From positions 1-25,264 of the forward strand of contig DHAA01000117.1 of assembly GCA_002397275.1 (NCBI GenBank): DNA of 25,264 nucleotides, written 5' to 3'. Positions 22,503 to 25,264 of the stretch are shown here, one piece after another. The position numbers were made by a program, and so were the translations under genes. Position 1 is the first letter of the stretch; the number at the start of each line of letters is the position of its first letter. The notes under the pieces were generated by a model. That model had not been told where the DNA came from and ran no database searches. It saw only the letters and a list, made by a program, of their open reading frames with translations. Source of the stretch: Thermacetogenium sp. UBA4966 (GTDB lineage Bacteria; Bacillota; DSM-12270; Thermacetogeniales; Thermacetogeniaceae).

Positions 22503-24748
22503 CATATTATGCAAAACCAGATCAAACTTATCGAGAGCATATAGAGGAAGCATATCGAGTATGGCTGGAAACGGTTGAGGCGAAAAGGGGTCTGATTCAA
22601 CGCCTGGCCTGGTTATACAACTTTTCAGAGGTTCGGTTTCTGAAAAGTTCTCTGCTCACTGTGGCTTTACATGATTTAGGTAAAATGATTCCTCAATTTC
22701 AAGAAATGATGGAGGCTATGCGTAGCGGCAAAAAATATAACAGCAAGAATAATTACAGACATGAATTGTTTTCTTTTATATATACGGCATGGGCGGCGGC
22801 AGTTTTGTCCCGTGAAGAAGGGCGACTGACAACTATACCGGTGGAAGCTATGGCTGTTGTTGGACATCACCGACCATTGAACATGGATTTGACTTCGTTT
22901 GAAAGAGAAGGGATGGCTGATCAGCCATCCCTTTTTCCCGATGGTTTACAGGAGGCAATTGATATTGCTGGTAATATGTTTGCTGAACATGGATGGAAGT
23001 TGCCATCGTTTAAGGATGGTCTTGAGAAAGATAACCCATATAACCGTTTGGCAAAGTTGGTAAACGCGAAAGATAATATTTTCGGTAAGTTATTGAAAAA
23101 AGATAGTTATGAAAGAGCAAGGGTTATATATGTTCTGAACAAAAGTATTCTTCATTATGCCGATTGGTATGCATCGGGTCGGGTACACATTAATTATTCT
23201 GTAAATTTATCTTCAGAAGAAATAATTGAAGTACTCAAGAAGCGTTGTGAGGAAAAAGGGATTACTTTCAGCGGGTTACGGCCTTTCCAGCAAAAGATGA
23301 GTCAGTACTCCGGGCATCTTTTAGCTGTAGCCCCGACAGGCAGTGGTAAAACAGAGGGCGCACTTCTCTGGGCGATAAAAAATATGCGGGAAATGGGCGG
23401 CGCTAAATTAATTTATCTTCTGCCTACGATGAATACAGCAAATAATATATGGAAGCGGCTAGCAAGAATATTCGGTAAAGAGAATGTCGGACTAACCCAT
23501 TCTACTGCTAACCTATTTTTGACAGAGGAAGAAGAAGATGAAGGTGATACCTGGGAAAATAGAAGAAAGCTGCTGCTTGATCGAGCATTTATGAGACCAG
23601 TTACAGTGGGTACAGTTGATCAATTATTAACTGCTGGTTTCAATGCCGGGCACTGGACAATAAAAGAGTCTAATGTGGCTAATGGGGTCATTGTTCTAGA
23701 TGAGATTCATTCTTATGATGGGTGGACTCTGGGGTTAATTATGTCTAGTATTCGCCATTTTTCAAAATTAGGAAGCAGATTCTTATTAATGAGTGCCACT
23801 ATGCCGCAAGGATTGATTAATCTGGTGAAAAGCGAACTCCAAGGCATTAATATTATCAGGGAAGAAACTTTTTTATCAGCTAAAAGAAGCAAGTATACTG
23901 TGGTAGATAAATATATTGATGAGGATTTTGATCGAATTATGGAGGCTATATCTAAAGGAAATAAAGTACTGATTGTTGTCAATACAGTTGAGAAATGTCA
24001 GCAGATGGCTAATTATTTCGCTGAATTCAATCCTTTGTGTTACCATTCACGCTTTATTATGCGGGATCGCAAGAAAATTGAAGATCAAATCCAAGATCAT
24101 AACTTTGTTATTGCAACTCAAGTAATTGAAGTTTCACTTGATATCGATTATGATTGGTTATTTACAGAATGTGCGCCTCCTGATGCTGTTATCCAACGCT
24201 CAGGGCGAGTTAATCGTTACCGTGAATCTAACCGGGACAGCAGGGTTTATATCTATACTCCTAGTGAAAAGTCAGAAAAAATTTATAATCCTATTAATGA
24301 CCCCGAGTTGCTAGCTCGTTCTTATGAAGTTTTTGAGGAGGCAATCAATAATTCTGCTGACGGATGGTTAAAAGAGGGCGACTTAATTGATATTGTTGAA
24401 AAAGCATATTATGGATACAAGATTGAAAAAACAGATGGCTATCTTGACGCAATAAATATATACCCTAACATTCAGGAAAAACGCATGGCTATCTTTGATA
24501 GTCGCCTTGGCGAGGATAAGCAGGAAGTAACGAGAAGATCAAAGTATGATACTGTTTCCATTATTCCCCTTTGCTTTTTTGAGGATGTAATGGGTTTGAC
24601 CCCGGGAAGAAGACGCTGGTACGAAGTAAAAGTACCCCTATGGTATGCTATGAAAAATAAGCATGTTGATCGCGGCTTGCTTTTTTGTAATTTAAAGTAT
24701 AATAACTATATTGGTGCTACCCTTGAGCCCCAGTCCAATATTCTATAG
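22499..24748 (+). CDS. cas3: CRISPR-associated helicase-nuclease Cas3
   Basis: 749 residues with both halves of Cas3. The N-terminal HD nuclease: LHDLGK (57-62), HELFSF with H88, VGHHRP (121-126). The superfamily 2 helicase: APTGSGKTEG Walker A (278-287), VLDEIHSYD (399-407), LMSATMPQG (430-438), ATQVIEVSLDID (539-550), QRSGRVNRY (566-574). All catalytic motifs are present, so the enzyme looks intact. It is recruited by Cascade to degrade target DNA. It is the last cas gene here: cas4, cas1 and cas2, which often follow, are absent and an unrelated gene begins 34 nt later. Confidence 0.93.
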   Translation: MTYYAKPDQTYREHIEEAYRVWLETVEAKRGLIQRLAWLYNFSEVRFLKSSLLTVALHDLGKMIPQFQEMMEAMRSGKKYNSKNNYRHELFSFIYTAWAAAVLSREEGRLTTIPVEAMAVVGHHRPLNMDLTSFEREGMADQPSLFPDGLQEAIDIAGNMFAEHGWKLPSFKDGLEKDNPYNRLAKLVNAKDNIFGKLLKKDSYERARVIYVLNKSILHYADWYASGRVHINYSVNLSSEEIIEVLKKRCEEKGITFSGLRPFQQKMSQYSGHLLAVAPTGSGKTEGALLWAIKNMREMGGAKLIYLLPTMNTANNIWKRLARIFGKENVGLTHSTANLFLTEEEEDEGDTWENRRKLLLDRAFMRPVTVGTVDQLLTAGFNAGHWTIKESNVANGVIVLDEIHSYDGWTLGLIMSSIRHFSKLGSRFLLMSATMPQGLINLVKSELQGINIIREETFLSAKRSKYTVVDKYIDEDFDRIMEAISKGNKVLIVVNTVEKCQQMANYFAEFNPLCYHSRFIMRDRKKIEDQIQDHNFVIATQVIEVSLDIDYDWLFTECAPPDAVIQRSGRVNRYRESNRDSRVYIYTPSEKSEKIYNPINDPELLARSYEVFEEAINNSADGWLKEGDLIDIVEKAYYGYKIEKTDGYLDAINIYPNIQEKRMAIFDSRLGEDKQEVTRRSKYDTVSIIPLCFFEDVMGLTPGRRRWYEVKVPLWYAMKNKHVDRGLLFCNLKYNNYIGATLEPQSNIL

Positions 24749-24782
24749 TTTTTTACGCTGAAAGGCGAAGGTGGTGTTATTC

Positions 24783-25052
24783 GTGATTTGGGAAGAGGTT
24801 AGAAAGCGGTATCCTTCTGAATGGGTTTTAATTGAGGCAATTGATGCTTTTAGTTCTCAAGGAAAAAGAATTATTAATCAAGTTACAGTGGCAGAGATAT
24901 ATGGGAGTAATGGTGAAGAGGCACTAAGACAATATGCTCGATTACATAAAGTATACCCAAAACGAGAATTGTATGTTGTCCATACGAAACGGCCACATCT
25001 TAATATCAAGGAGCGATTCTGGACAGGGGTGAGACGTCATTGTGAGGATTGA
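24783..25052 (+). CDS. Small conserved hypothetical protein paired with a retropepsin-like protease
   Basis: About 89 residues starting MIWEEVRKRYPSEWVLIEAI and containing VAEIYGSNGEEALRQYARLHK and KRELYVVHTKRP. I recognise the pattern of small proteins often encoded just before retropepsin-like aspartic proteases in Firmicutes, but no function is established. GTG 24783 is preferred because AAGGTGG (24768-24774) lies 8 nt upstream. The gene overlaps the following protease frame by 11 bp (GTG 25042), indicating translational coupling. It is probably unrelated to the CRISPR function. Confidence 0.7.
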   Translation: MIWEEVRKRYPSEWVLIEAIDAFSSQGKRIINQVTVAEIYGSNGEEALRQYARLHKVYPKRELYVVHTKRPHLNIKERFWTGVRRHCED

Positions 25053-25264
25053 ACTTATTGATGGCGTACCCTTTGTAAGTATAGTATTGTTAATCAGCAG
25101 AAAAAGGTGACGCTGGATAATGTCCTAATTGATACCGGCTCTGCTGGTACTGTTATACCAGTAGATATAGCGATAGATAGGGGGTTAGGACCAGAATGGA
25201 AAGACGAACTAATTCGCATACAGGGAATAGGTGGAACTGAATTTACTCAACTTTCGCAGCAACA
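25042..25264 (+). CDS. Retropepsin-like aspartic protease, partial at window end, with apparent frameshift
   Basis: The GTG 25042 frame reads VRIELIDGVPFVSIVLLISRK and stops at TGA 25108-25110. From about 25104 the sequence continues one frame over as KVTLDNVLIDTGSAGTVIPV, which contains the catalytic DTGSA motif of pepsin-fold proteases, and stays open to the end of the window. The two pieces join without loss of family pattern if one base is added in the A5 run (25101-25105), or if the ribosome slips back one base there. So this is a sequencing error, a disrupted gene or a slippage-controlled gene. The C-terminus is outside the window. Confidence 0.7.

Noticed and set aside
25042..25110. 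A separate 22-codon gene ending at TGA 25108
   Set aside because: Its sequence is the standard N-terminus of the protease family and continues in the adjacent frame, so it is part of one frameshifted gene.

Overview
The window looks like a chromosomal segment of an anaerobic, low-G+C-phylum bacterium of the class Clostridia (Peptococcaceae/Desulfotomaculum-like is my best guess). The reasons are strong AGGAGG ribosome-binding sites with frequent TTG and GTG starts, clostridial-type ECF transporters, a selenium-linked YedE/TusA pair, NifX/MinD-ferredoxin proteins, nickel and B12 uptake genes and a type I-B (Tneap/Cst) CRISPR effector operon. The left three quarters has balanced base composition. 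From about 18.6 kb onward the DNA is visibly AT-richer, which suggests a separately acquired block.

Layout. (1) 129-2569: two small NifX/NifB-like metal-cofactor proteins bracket two MinD/Mrp-type ATPases with an inserted 2x[4Fe-4S] ferredoxin domain. A Fur-family regulator and a DUF5320-like protein follow, ending in a clear terminator (3636-3671). The palindrome GCATATGC occurs in both promoter regions. (2) 3810-5120, minus strand: a TusA-like protein and a YedE-type putative selenium/sulfur transporter. (3) 5405-11648: a cobalamin riboswitch with a terminator, then a wall-anchored transcobalamin/intrinsic-factor-like protein, a small secreted DUF4430 protein, and a complete ECF transporter (T, fused A-A, S). 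I read this as one B12 capture and import system. (4) 11957-18338: a structured leader, a Nik/Dpp-type ABC transporter (two permeases, two ATPases, one lipoprotein) and a DUF4198 protein, probably for nickel or cobalt uptake. (5) 18339-19180: a long non-coding region. (6) 19181-24748: cas8 (Cst1), cas7 (Cst2), cas5, cas3. (7) 24783 to the end: a small conserved protein and a retropepsin-like aspartic protease interrupted by an apparent one-base frameshift.

The most striking observation is in region 5. Immediately upstream of, and divergent from, the cas promoter lies a minus-strand mini-CRISPR: TATAAT promoter, degenerate repeat ending in the handle ATTGAAAC, a 19-nt pseudo-spacer, and a second degenerate repeat. 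The pseudo-spacer matches DNA just downstream of the cas promoter at 15 of 17 positions, with a perfect 8-nt seed and a TTA in the PAM position. This is the architecture expected of a CreR-type RNA that guides Cascade to repress its own cas operon. No ordinary CRISPR array, cas6, cas4, cas1 or cas2 is present in the window.

Together the left-hand regions form a metal and cofactor supply block (Fe-S, Se, B12, Ni/Co), and the right-hand part is a defence block with its own candidate RNA regulator.
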